A DNA stretch of 64,000 bases, taken from IMG/VR virus record IMGVR_UViG_3300042876_000060, positions 1-64,000 of that record; one strand, written 5' to 3'. Under the pieces are notes generated by a model that did not search any database, was not told the DNA's origin, and saw only the letters and a list, made by a program, of their open reading frames with translations. Positions 1 through 9,500 of the stretch are shown piece after piece (position 1 is the stretch's first letter; every line of letters starts with the position of its first letter). Origin of the DNA: a virus. Both the position numbers and the translations under genes were made by a program.

Positions 1-559
1 GTGTCGTGGAGGTTATGAAGCTGAGATTCATTTCAACCCTGAGATTGATTTAAAAGAATTCGGTAGTCAATTTGGCCCGGGTATGTTTAATGCAGTGTAT
101 AAGTTTACGATTAGTGACGAAGGTCATTGGTCTGCTGACTTTGATATGAAGTTCGACCAGAATGTCGAGAACCCATATGATGACAGATTGCCTCCACCAG
201 AGGGTCGCAAAGGTCCGTTCTATGCACAAGACTATTCACGACTACAATCTAATACAACTAAACGTGCCCGTAAGCTAGCAAAGCCTAGCTGGAGTGACGA
301 AGAAGGACGTAACGGTCAAGACTTTAGCGACTTGTTGAATGAAGAAGCTGCATTAAATGCAACTATTGACTTCTCATTTAATCTACATTATGTGGGTACA
401 GGTGACTGGGGTAACGTAGAAGACTATGAAGTAAAGGTATCTGACGTTAAGCGTGATGCATTACCAGAGAAAGAAGTCATGAAGCTAGCCGAAGTTCAGA
501 CTATTTCACTTGATAGTATCAAGACACGTAAAGTATCGAGACCTAATCTCCCAGTATGA
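1..559 (+). CDS. Unknown protein, 5' end outside the window
   Basis: The reading frame that ends at 559 is open back to base 2 with no stop, so this is the C-terminal part (about 185 residues) of a longer protein; the ATG at 83 is probably internal. The visible part is hydrophilic, with an acidic, proline-rich stretch (around the PYDDRLPPPEG motif) and a lysine/arginine-rich tail. I recognise no family. It overlaps the next gene by 4 bases (ATGA), so it belongs to the same transcript as the tailoring cassette. Confidence 0.7.
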   Translation, partial: CRGGYEAEIHFNPEIDLKEFGSQFGPGMFNAVYKFTISDEGHWSADFDMKFDQNVENPYDDRLPPPEGRKGPFYAQDYSRLQSNTTKRARKLAKPSWSDEEGRNGQDFSDLLNEEAALNATIDFSFNLHYVGTGDWGNVEDYEVKVSDVKRDALPEKEVMKLAEVQTISLDSIKTRKVSRPNLPV

Positions 560-1146
560 TCGAAGTCACACATTTTGAAGAAACAATAGCAGAGTTCTAC
601 GGCAGCAAGTATGCCGTAGCCACTGACTGTTGTACTCATGCACTTGAGCTATGTCTACGGCATACACAGTTTAAGAAAGTCACTACACAAAAGCACACTT
701 ATCTGAGTGTGCCTATGACTTTAGAGAAATTACATCTTAATTGGCATTGGTATCATACTAATTGGGAAGAATATTACTTCTTGGGCAATACTAATATCAT
801 TGATGCTGCCGTGTATTTCAAGCGTGGTGGCTATGTACCTAACTCATTCATGTGTCTATCGTTTCAACACAAGAAACATTTAAACGTAGGACGTGGTGGA
901 ATGATATTAACTGATGATTACGAGTCATATACACAGTTAAAGAAGATGAGTTATGACGGTCGACTTCCAGATGTTGCTTGGGCTGAACAAGACGTAGATA
1001 CATTGGGCTACCATTACTACATGACCCCAGAGACAGCACAATTGGGACTCGACCGTTTCAACATCGTCAAGGACTTGGAGCCGAGACAATGGTCTTTTAA
1101 AGACTATCCAGATATATCAAAGATGAAAGTATTCAATGTTAAGTAA
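556..1146 (+). CDS. Short DegT/DnrJ/EryC1-type aminotransferase
   Basis: This 196-aa protein looks like the PLP-binding large domain of sugar aminotransferases. It starts with the substrate-loop type sequence EETIAEFYGSKYAVATDCCTHAL and has SFQHKKHLNVGRGGMILTDD, where a lysine of the HKK segment is the likely Schiff-base residue. Full enzymes are usually about 370 aa, so the C-terminal domain is missing or reduced, and whether it is active is open. It starts in an ATGA overlap with the gene before and overlaps the amidinotransferase by 11 bases. In aminocyclitol pathways such as streptomycin, an aminotransferase of this family makes the amine that an amidinotransferase then converts to a guanidine; the same pair is adjacent here. 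Confidence 0.7.
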   Translation: MIEVTHFEETIAEFYGSKYAVATDCCTHALELCLRHTQFKKVTTQKHTYLSVPMTLEKLHLNWHWYHTNWEEYYFLGNTNIIDAAVYFKRGGYVPNSFMCLSFQHKKHLNVGRGGMILTDDYESYTQLKKMSYDGRLPDVAWAEQDVDTLGYHYYMTPETAQLGLDRFNIVKDLEPRQWSFKDYPDISKMKVFNVK

Positions 1147-2113
1147 GAATGAATGGGACCCATTAAAGTCAGTGATCGTGGGTATCGCAGATGATGCACG
1201 TATTCCCCTAGCAGATCCTAGCTTGCGACTTGTCAACTATGCAGACAAGCGTTATATGTATAACTTACCGCAGGGTCCATATCCACAACAAGTGATTGAC
1301 GAAGCGAACGAAGACTTAGAGATATTAAGCGACTTCTTAAAGAGTCAGGGTGTTACTGTCTATCGTCCAGATAAGTCCTTCAAGCCAGACTATTACAACT
1401 ATTGCCCACGTGACACAGTATTGATTCACGATGACGTTATCCTCGCTACTCCTAACCCATTGCGTAGTAGAGCTAATGAGTTCAAAGCTATGTACGGCAC
1501 ACTTAAACAATACGGTAAAGTCATGGCAACGAACATCCCACGCAATACTAATCTGTATAATGCGAACTGTATCGGCAACCCTGATATCTTAGCACTGAAT
1601 GAGACAGAGCCTGCGTTTGATGCTGCCAATGTATTACGTTGCAATGATGACTTGTTTTATCTTGTGAGCAATAGCGGAAATAAGACAGGTGCAGAGATGT
1701 TGCGTCACTTACATCCAAACAAGCGTGTGCATTTAATTGAGAATGTTTACAGCTATATGCATTTAGACAGTACGATTGCATTGTTGCGTGAAGGATTAAT
1801 GCTATTAAACCCATCACGTATTAAATCAGTAGAACAATTACCTGAGGTATTGCGTAATTGGGATGTAATCTGGGCACCTGAGCCTGTTGATATTGGACAT
1901 TACCCTGGCTTTTGTAATGCTAGCACATGGGTCAGTGTAAATATGTTTAGCGTTAATCCTAACTTAGCTATCGTAGAAGAACATCAAACAAACTTGCGTG
2001 ATATGTTAGAAGCAAAGGGTATTGAAGTTAAGATGTTACCAATGCGTCACGCACGTACACTGGGAGGTTGCTTCCACTGTGTCACATTAGATATTGAAAG
2101 AAATCATGAGTAA
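1136..2113 (+). CDS. Amidinotransferase (StrB/AGAT family)
   Basis: 325 aa, member of the guanidino-group-modifying superfamily that moves an amidino group from arginine to an amine through a cysteine intermediate. The catalytic pattern is visible: PRD near residues 91-93, MHLDST with His209 and Asp211, and a C-terminal GGCFHC with candidate nucleophile Cys312. The length is close to StrB and glycine amidinotransferases. It lies between an aminotransferase and a dioxygenase/glycosyltransferase fusion, so the acceptor is probably an amino sugar or aminocyclitol rather than glycine. The acceptor cannot be read from sequence. Confidence 0.82.
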   Translation: MLSKNEWDPLKSVIVGIADDARIPLADPSLRLVNYADKRYMYNLPQGPYPQQVIDEANEDLEILSDFLKSQGVTVYRPDKSFKPDYYNYCPRDTVLIHDDVILATPNPLRSRANEFKAMYGTLKQYGKVMATNIPRNTNLYNANCIGNPDILALNETEPAFDAANVLRCNDDLFYLVSNSGNKTGAEMLRHLHPNKRVHLIENVYSYMHLDSTIALLREGLMLLNPSRIKSVEQLPEVLRNWDVIWAPEPVDIGHYPGFCNASTWVSVNMFSVNPNLAIVEEHQTNLRDMLEAKGIEVKMLPMRHARTLGGCFHCVTLDIERNHE

Positions 2114-3887
2114 GCATAAATGGTATAAAGGCCATATTGGAAGATTCTGGGATCCAGATTCGTATAACAAACTTCCATACACTAAACAACCCGTAACACA
2201 GGAAGAAGTTGATTTATGGGTCAGTAAAGGATATGACCATGTAAAGAGCTTTACTGGAAGCATGTATAGCAATGAAAATCCTATGCCTGAATGGGTGTAC
2301 AAATTAAATGGATTGTTTGACTTTAAAAACTTGACGTACACATTCTACAAGATGCAGACGTTAGAGATAATGCCCGAGCATTCAGATCACTATCGTACAT
2401 ACATGAGACTTAATGGTGCTAAGTTCGAAGATGTTTGTCGCATTCTAGTAATGCTTGAAGACTGGAAGCCAGGACATTACTTAGAGATTGATGGCATCGG
2501 TATTGTTAATTGGGTAGCCGGCGATTACTTTGTATGGGAAGCAGGTTGCCCCCATGCAGCAAGCAACATCGGTGTAGAGGATAGATATACATTACAAATT
2601 ACTTGTGAGAAAATCAATTCAAACGACATATGGAAAAATCTACACTGGTATAACATCCCTAATTTAGAATCAAAGAGACCTAGCTTGGTAGATCCTTTCT
2701 TGTTCAACATTAGACACAAGCTAAAGAACCCAACTACTCCATATATGGTTTATATGTACAACCAAGAGATTCCTGAGATCGGTGATATTGTACATGATAG
2801 TGAAGCCGTTGAATACTTGAATCAGCATGGGCTAGACATTTATCTATATGAACCATTGTGTAGTTACGTAGTAGGGGCACAGCAGCGTCATCCACCTTTC
2901 GGAACAAAGCACTCTAGATGGTTCTATAGCGAGTTCACCGGGGACGAAGATCCTGAATCTATTCGTGCTGACGAACTAGATTCAATACAAAAATATGTTC
3001 AACGTAACGGACTAACTAATGTAACTGTACGCTCATGTGATTATGATATGGATAATCAGCTACCTTACTATCGTCCTTATATGAAATTAGTATGTGATGA
3101 TTTGTTTGTTAAGACTTGCATCCCGATCAAAGTACAAGATCATTCGGTAGCAGATCAATTCACTAAGAAATTTATATGCGCCAATTGGAGATATACCCCT
3201 CATCGTAACTTAATTGCTGCATATGTGGCCCCGTTGAATAGTTATACATCATGGTATTTTCGAGCAGATTTCTGTACAGTAGCCGAAGCTGATTGGTATA
3301 ATTTACATGAATGGAAAGAAAGTGATGATACAATGGAGTTCTTTAATAAGATGATTGTAGGCACACAATACTTAACACGTAATGCTCCATTGAACATTGA
3401 TTTAAATGTCAAAGAAGCGGTGATGATTAGTCACCAATATCTGATGGATAGTCATTTTCCCGGAAAGATTATCTATGACCAGATCAACAACAGTTCAGTT
3501 ACCGGAGAGACAGAAACAACTAACTCACTTGAGAAGTTCTATAGAGATATCTTCTGTGACATTGTAACTGAATCTCGCTTTGCACAAGCAACAGGTAACT
3601 ATAGTGAGAAGGTTTATCAGCCCATGTTCTATAAGAAGCCGTTCGTTCTATGCGCTCCTCCCCATACATTAAAGTATTTGAAGGAAGAAGGGTTTAAGAC
3701 GTTCAATGACTTTTGGGACGAATCATACGATCTAATCGAGAATCACGAAGAAAGACTATTCGCTATTTTCCGAGTCATTGATTCTATCAATGATAAATCT
3801 ATTGATGAATTGAGGGATATGTATCGTCAAATGTTACCGATACTTGAACACAATGAACAATTAGTCAATAACAAATTGAAGGTATAA
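2106..3887 (+). CDS. Fe(II)/2OG-type dioxygenase fused to glycosyltransferase-like domain
   Basis: I chose the ATG at 2106 (593 aa), which overlaps the previous stop. Residues about 70-170 resemble aspartyl/asparaginyl hydroxylase-like cupins: EHSDHY supplies the His-x-Asp pair, followed by MLEDWKPGHYLEIDG and PHAASNIGVEDRYTLQITC with the distal His. The last 150 residues contain YSEKVYQPMFYKKPFVLCAPP, the motif of retaining-type phage and fucosyltransferase-like glycosyltransferases (sugar-nucleotide site). The middle is unassigned. A protein that hydroxylates and then glycosylates, or that carries two separate activities of one pathway, fits the cassette. Confidence 0.6.
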   Translation: MSKHKWYKGHIGRFWDPDSYNKLPYTKQPVTQEEVDLWVSKGYDHVKSFTGSMYSNENPMPEWVYKLNGLFDFKNLTYTFYKMQTLEIMPEHSDHYRTYMRLNGAKFEDVCRILVMLEDWKPGHYLEIDGIGIVNWVAGDYFVWEAGCPHAASNIGVEDRYTLQITCEKINSNDIWKNLHWYNIPNLESKRPSLVDPFLFNIRHKLKNPTTPYMVYMYNQEIPEIGDIVHDSEAVEYLNQHGLDIYLYEPLCSYVVGAQQRHPPFGTKHSRWFYSEFTGDEDPESIRADELDSIQKYVQRNGLTNVTVRSCDYDMDNQLPYYRPYMKLVCDDLFVKTCIPIKVQDHSVADQFTKKFICANWRYTPHRNLIAAYVAPLNSYTSWYFRADFCTVAEADWYNLHEWKESDDTMEFFNKMIVGTQYLTRNAPLNIDLNVKEAVMISHQYLMDSHFPGKIIYDQINNSSVTGETETTNSLEKFYRDIFCDIVTESRFAQATGNYSEKVYQPMFYKKPFVLCAPPHTLKYLKEEGFKTFNDFWDESYDLIENHEERLFAIFRVIDSINDKSIDELRDMYRQMLPILEHNEQLVNNKLKV

Positions 3888-3888
3888 G

Positions 3889-4644
3889 ATGGAAAAACAA
3901 AAGATTATGTTGATTGCAGGATGCAGTCATGCAGCAGGTAGTGAGATTGACGGCACCCCTGACTCAGAATTCAATCGTCATCATTGCTTTGGTAGCCTAT
4001 TATCTCAGAAGATGGAATATCTTCCTGTAAACTTAGCTATTGCCGGCAACAGCAATAGTGGTATCGCTCGTACAGTTCTTAAATGGTTTGAAGCAAACTA
4101 CGATCCTGAATCAATGGAAGTGGTAGTATTGATTGCATGGACTGATAGTACACGAATGGAAATCCCAGTAGATCGTGATGTGTATTTGCCTGAATGCGAC
4201 CATGTTAATTGGCTAGACATAACTGCTAAACGATTCTATCGATTAACACTTGGTTGGGAGGGTGATCCATGGACTCCGGGTGAAGTTGAGTTGACTAAAA
4301 AGTGCCATAAGTTCATCGTAGAGAATGAGAAGTTTATGGAAATCATGTCATTAAATTACATACTACAGATGGAATACTTTTTTAAATCAAAGAACGTTAA
4401 GTATGTAATGTGTAACGCAATGCCAGTGTATGAAAGAGTAGATGACCACCTTGGTTTTTATCTTAGTTTAATCGACTACACTAAATATTACGGTGTACAC
4501 AATGCATCTGAGGCGTTTTACCCAAAGTATAAAGCCTTGGGATACACTAATGACAAAGCCAAATACTGGCATCATGGTGAGAAACCCCATCAGATTTTTG
4601 CAGAAGAACTATACAACTTTATACAGGAAAACAAATGTTTCTAA
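3889..4644 (+). CDS. SGNH-hydrolase-like protein
   Basis: 251 aa. The N-terminus IAGCSHAAGSE carries the block-I serine in a GCSHAAG variant of the GDS motif, AIAGNSNSG gives the block-III Asn, and WHHGEKPHQ near the C-terminus offers the catalytic His. The family contains esterases and acyltransferases, including glycan O-acetyl esterases. It starts one base after the previous stop and ends inside a tiny 32-codon gene. Role inferred: acyl editing of the product of this cassette. Confidence 0.6.
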   Translation: MEKQKIMLIAGCSHAAGSEIDGTPDSEFNRHHCFGSLLSQKMEYLPVNLAIAGNSNSGIARTVLKWFEANYDPESMEVVVLIAWTDSTRMEIPVDRDVYLPECDHVNWLDITAKRFYRLTLGWEGDPWTPGEVELTKKCHKFIVENEKFMEIMSLNYILQMEYFFKSKNVKYVMCNAMPVYERVDDHLGFYLSLIDYTKYYGVHNASEAFYPKYKALGYTNDKAKYWHHGEKPHQIFAEELYNFIQENKCF

Positions 4645-4732
4645 TCAGATTTTTCAAGAACCTTGTACGTGAGTACAAGTACCGTAAACGCATCAAAGAA
4701 CTACGTAAACGTGATCCTTTTATCTACAAATG
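4634..4732 (+). CDS. Small basic protein (32 aa)
   Basis: Starts at an ATG inside the end of the SGNH gene and stops in an ATGA overlap with the carbamoyltransferase start. The protein is very basic (RFFKNLVREYKYRKRIKELR) and amphipathic. No family recognised. The exact overlaps at both ends argue that it is translated, at least as a coupling peptide. Confidence 0.5.
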
Positions 4733-6211
4733 AACTATATCGGTATATCAACTGGATTCCATGACGCTGCTGTAAGTGTTGTGGATAGCCAAGGTAACAT
4801 CTTGTTTGCTGGTCATAGTGAACGCTATAGCAAGAGTAAGCATGATAAACAATTGTGCCACGATTTGATTGAGGATGCGATTAGACACACTAATGACAAG
4901 TGGGAAGTTCATTACTACGAACGTCCTTGGATGAAGTTCTTACGACAAGTGCGTAGTGGTGAGAAGCCATTCATTTTTAATCTTAGTGCAAAGAATATCA
5001 TTGGCAGACAATATCTAAAGCAGTTGGATGTGTCTAGTGTAACCACTCACAATCATCACTTGAGTCATGCTGCTGCAGGGTTTCAGACGAGCCCATACGA
5101 TGATGCAACTGTAGTCGTGATTGATGCTATCGGTGAGTTCGATACGATTACTATCTGGGATGCAAAGTATGTCAACGGCAGAGCCAAGTACAAGAAACTA
5201 TGGTCTAAGAAGTACCCCGACTCAATTGGCTTGTTCTATTCAGCAATGACAGAACGAGTTGGCTTACGTCCATTAGACGAAGAATACATTCTAATGGGTA
5301 TGGCCGCATATGGTCAAAACAAACACGTAGATACAATGCGTGAAGTATTGTTAGACAGTGAAGAAGATATTGATTTCACGCAGAATTTACACACCGGTGT
5401 AAGTAAAGACTTTCTAGAAGATGCAGACGAGATGGACATTGCTGCAAGTAGTCAGCAGGTTGTTGAACTATTGATTGCACAAGTAATGAAAAGAGCAAGC
5501 AAGATCGGCAAGAGCAAGAACTTAGTCTATGGTGGTGGTGTTGCACTTAACTGTTCAGCTAACAGATTCTTAGGAGCATTTTTTGATAACATATGGATTA
5601 TGCCTAATCCTGGTGACGCTGGTAATAGCTTGGGCGCCGCCGCGTTGGGCTACGGTGGCAGGCTTAATTGGCGTGATAGTTTTCTGGGCCACAATATTGA
5701 AGGTGCTTACCCAGTGGATGCCATTATTGGACGCTTGCTTAGTCACAGTATTGTCGGTGTTGCTAGTGGCCGGGCTGAGTTTGGCCCAAGAGCGTTAGGC
5801 AATAGAAGTTTATTAGCGGACCCAAGAGGTCCAGAAATTAAGGATAAAGTAAATGAAATCAAACGTAGACAAAAATTCAGACCCTTTGCACCTGTTATTT
5901 TGGAGGAGCTGGCTGATACTTACTTTGATATGCCTCACGGTTGGGATAACAGTAGGTATATGCAAGTCATCGCTCGTTGTAGGCTTCCTCACTTATTTCC
6001 TGCTATCGTTCATGCTGACGGCACTAGTCGTGTCCAGACTGTACCGAAAGATGGTTCGGGAATTAGAAAACTCTTAGAAGCATGGTATAAAGAAACAGGT
6101 TGCCCAATGCTACTGAATACATCATTGAATATCCGCGGAGAACCAATGGTCAACGATAGAGATGATGCTGATAGGTTCGAGCAAATGTATAATGTTAAAG
6201 TGATTTCATAA
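4730..6211 (+). CDS. O-carbamoyltransferase (NodU/CmcH/TobZ family)
   Basis: 493 aa. The N-terminal Kae1/YrdC-like ATPase fold begins IGISTGFHDAAVSVVD and carries the metal-binding histidines in HNHHLSHAAAGF; VVVIDAIGEFDT and YGGGVALNCSANRF follow. The C-terminal domain has GRAEFGPRALGNRSLLADPR and PFAPVILEE, hallmarks of NodU/CmcH enzymes, which form carbamoyl-adenylate and carbamoylate a hydroxyl of a sugar or antibiotic. The family is common in aminoglycoside and nodulation-factor clusters. Next to an amidinotransferase it supports a decorated aminosugar product. Ends 11 bases before the next gene. Confidence 0.88.
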   Translation: MNYIGISTGFHDAAVSVVDSQGNILFAGHSERYSKSKHDKQLCHDLIEDAIRHTNDKWEVHYYERPWMKFLRQVRSGEKPFIFNLSAKNIIGRQYLKQLDVSSVTTHNHHLSHAAAGFQTSPYDDATVVVIDAIGEFDTITIWDAKYVNGRAKYKKLWSKKYPDSIGLFYSAMTERVGLRPLDEEYILMGMAAYGQNKHVDTMREVLLDSEEDIDFTQNLHTGVSKDFLEDADEMDIAASSQQVVELLIAQVMKRASKIGKSKNLVYGGGVALNCSANRFLGAFFDNIWIMPNPGDAGNSLGAAALGYGGRLNWRDSFLGHNIEGAYPVDAIIGRLLSHSIVGVASGRAEFGPRALGNRSLLADPRGPEIKDKVNEIKRRQKFRPFAPVILEELADTYFDMPHGWDNSRYMQVIARCRLPHLFPAIVHADGTSRVQTVPKDGSGIRKLLEAWYKETGCPMLLNTSLNIRGEPMVNDRDDADRFEQMYNVKVIS

Positions 6212-6222
6212 GAGAGTATAAA

Positions 6223-6480
6223 ATGATTAGAGAATATATTAAGAAAAACATTCCATTAATGGAAATGATTGGTGTGATAATGCGTATTATCAGTTTCACC
6301 TTAGTATCATGGATGGGCCCTGAAAGTCCCTTTATGTTTGTTTGGGTAACTAATACACTAGATGCTATCTTGTTGGCATATTGTGCTCACCTAAGAAAAG
6401 ACAAAGCATACACGTTACTAAATTCGTTTTGGATTTTAGTGGGTGTAATTGGTATCGCACGAGCGTCAGGTATGCTATAA
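6223..6480 (+). CDS. Small membrane protein, three helices
   Basis: 85 aa with three hydrophobic segments (about residues 10-30, 33-52 and 60-82). The pattern, ending LLNSFWILVGVIGIARA, resembles half-transporters of the PQ-loop/SemiSWEET type, but I am not certain. Last gene of the tailoring cassette; a late-type box and the giant repeat gene follow. Confidence 0.55.
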   Translation: MIREYIKKNIPLMEMIGVIMRIISFTLVSWMGPESPFMFVWVTNTLDAILLAYCAHLRKDKAYTLLNSFWILVGVIGIARASGML

Positions 6481-6504
6481 AAACTAAAGCTACTTACGAA
6501 TCGT

Positions 6505-6512
6505 CATAAGTA
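6505..6512 (+). promoter_or_regulatory. Late-type promoter box CATAAGTA
   Basis: T4-type late box with one variation from TATAAATA. Exactly 5 bases separate it from the ATG at 6518, which would put the start codon at the transcription start. No Shine-Dalgarno sequence is present. Confidence 0.5.
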
Positions 6513-6517
6513 GATAC

Positions 6518-9500
6518 ATGTTGAGAGATGTATTTTATTACGGCAGTAAGCCAAACGTTCACCCCAGAGAAAAATTTGCTAAAAATTTCGAAGATGCCAG
6601 AAGTCAATCTACAACGGTTGATTTCTGGGTAATCAATGAGTTCTGTGACTATCGAGGATTTGATTGGGATTGGGACTTCGAATTTCTACCCGACGAAGAT
6701 GTATGGACAGAAGAACACATCAATGTGTGGCCTAGTCAGCATCAACGAGACAGCGGCACTTGGTTATGTAACACTAGCAATAAAGAACCACTCATTATCT
6801 ATCGTGCGGATGTAACTCCACTCATACGCAAGAAAGAAAAGAATACTAATTGGAATGTGCTAGTACCTATAGACGAACTACAGTTCGACTTTAGCTGGCA
6901 TCCTGATCCAACGGATCCTCCATACATATACGTATGGGGTAACCAGTGGCATTCAGGCAAGATCATGCCTACAGTTGAGTACCATGTTAAGGGTGCCACA
7001 GATAAAAAGTTCATTGAGAACAGCATCGCTATATTAGCACAACAGCCAGAGAACTTCGATACATTCGAAAAGATCGAAAACTTTGACTATAGTTGGGTAC
7101 CTAATCCTACTAGCCCACCTTTTATCTACGCTTGGGGCAATCAGTGGAATATTCCACAAGACAAGATATCTGTACAATATGTTGCTGAAGGTGCAACAGA
7201 GTTCAAATACATGGGAGATAGAACTACTCGCCTACCATGTCTTGACAATTGGATAATTCCCAATGATGTCGATGATTCTGACTTTGACTATAGTTGGGAA
7301 CCTAGTCCAGCAGATCCTGCATTCATTTATGAGTTCGGCACTCAATGGCAGAAGACAGGTGGCCCTCGTTATATAGTCGAAGGTGCGACTGAGGTTAAGT
7401 ACATTGATACGATGAAGGTTAAACATCGTGTGTCAAACGATAACTGGACATTGCCATCTAATATTGACGTTGCAGACTTTGACTTCTCATGGCACCCAGA
7501 TGCCACTAGTCCTCCGTATATCTATGTGTTCCCAACACAATGGGCACTAAGCGGTGGTCCTGTTTACACAGTAGAAGGTGCAACTGAAATCAAGTATGTT
7601 GAAGACATGGTTGCTAAGGCACTTCCAGATAGAACTAACTGGGAAATACCATCGTTCATAGATGTAGAAGCATTTGACTTCTCATGGCATCCATACGCAC
7701 AAGATGAACCCTACATTTATCAATTTGGTACACAACATCAGAAGACAGGTGGTCCTCGTTATATAACACCGGGTGTACATAAGAATAGCGCAACCAAATA
7801 TATTGATACACGTATTCTGAAGGCTATTCGTCTACCTAGTAAAAAGAATTTTGCAGTCTTGGGAAATCATAAGATCGCTGAGTTTGATTACTCATGGCAC
7901 CCTGACACTACTGAAGAACCATACGTTTATGTTTTTGGTAACAAACAATATGACGGCACTATCATGCCTACGATTGAATACAGTGTGCCGGGTGCTAAAC
8001 AAGTCAAATACATTAATGATGTAGTTGCTACATTAGCAGTTGATATGACAAACTGGGAAGTACCTAAGAACATTGATGTATCAGAGTTTGATTTTAGTTG
8101 GAAACCTAACCCCAAAGATCCTGCGTACATCTATCAGTTTGGTACTCAATGGCAGAAGACAGGTGGCCCTCGTTACATCGTAGACGGGGCAACTGAAGTT
8201 AAGTATGTGTCAGATATAAAAGCAAGATACATTGATAATCCTAGTGACAGTAATTGGAAACTACCAGAGAATATTGAAATTGCTGACTTTGATTACTCAT
8301 GGCACCCAGATGACACAGAGAACATCCCATACATCTATGTCTTTGGTACACAGTGGGCATTGAGTGGTGGTCCTAAGTACATTGTACCTGGTGCTACAGT
8401 TGTTAAGTACATTGAAGAACCTACTGCAAAGGCTGCTCCTAATCGCAAGAACTGGATCATCCCTGATGACATTGATGTGGAAGCATTTGACTTCTCATGG
8501 CACCCATATGCAGAAGACGATCCATACATCTATCAGTTTGGTACACAGTGGCAAGCTAGTGGTGGACCTAAGTATATCGCACCTGAGTGTGATGACATGT
8601 CTCCTATCAAATACATCGATACACGTGTGTTGAAAGCTAAAAAGCTACCTAATATGACTAACTGGGAAATCCCAGTCAACGTAGATAGAACATCATTCGA
8701 CTTTAGCTGGCAACCCGGCGTTGAAGACAAGCCTTATATCTATGAGTTCGGTACTCAATGGCAGAAGACAGGTGGCCCACGATATGTGATGCCAGGTGCA
8801 GTTGATGTTAAGTTTGTTGACGTTCAGAAGGCAAGAGTATTACCAGATAGAACTAACTGGGTTGTACCTAAAGACGTTGATGTATCAACGTTTGACTTCT
8901 CGTGGCATCCAGATAGCACTGCACCTAAGTATGTGTATCAATTTGGTACTATTACTGATCCCAATGACGGACCTCGTTATCTTGTACCCGGCAATGACGG
9001 TGAGATGATTAACTTAGAACGTGTTGAAACAGAATCAACTGAATTGGTTTGTTCTCAATACTTTATTGAAACAACACTTGAGGACTTAATCAAACAGCAT
9101 CCAACCGAGTTGTTCTGGGCATTGAACCCTGACTTGGACTACTCGAACTTTGACTTTGCTTGGAGACCAAGCATCGAACAAGCTAACTATGTTCATGCGT
9201 TTGGTTCAGAAGATAACATCAACACACAAACATATTTTGTTAACGCTGTATCTTATAACAAAGGCTTTACTGAGATTAACTATGTCGAAGGCAAGATGGA
9301 AGTCAAGACAAAGATTGATATGTTCTTTGTTGATAGAGGTAACGAAGAAGTCAAAGAACGCTTTGAGAAATTGAAGCAACAGTTCCCTGACATTCAAAAG
9401 ACTCGCTACTTGAATAGCTGGGTCGATACTATCAATCGTTGTATCAACCGTGCTTCTACTAACTTGTGCTGGATCATTAACAGTGAATTAGATTACACTG

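Noticed and set aside
5583-6077. Two hydrophobic frames (71 and 74 codons) nested in the carbamoyltransferase gene
   Set aside because: They lie in another frame of a well-conserved enzyme, have no ribosome sites, and their hydrophobic look follows from the codons of the real gene.
6886-8960. CRISPR-like array
   Set aside because: The repeats are about 200 bases long, in frame and coding; no short direct repeats with unique spacers occur in the window.
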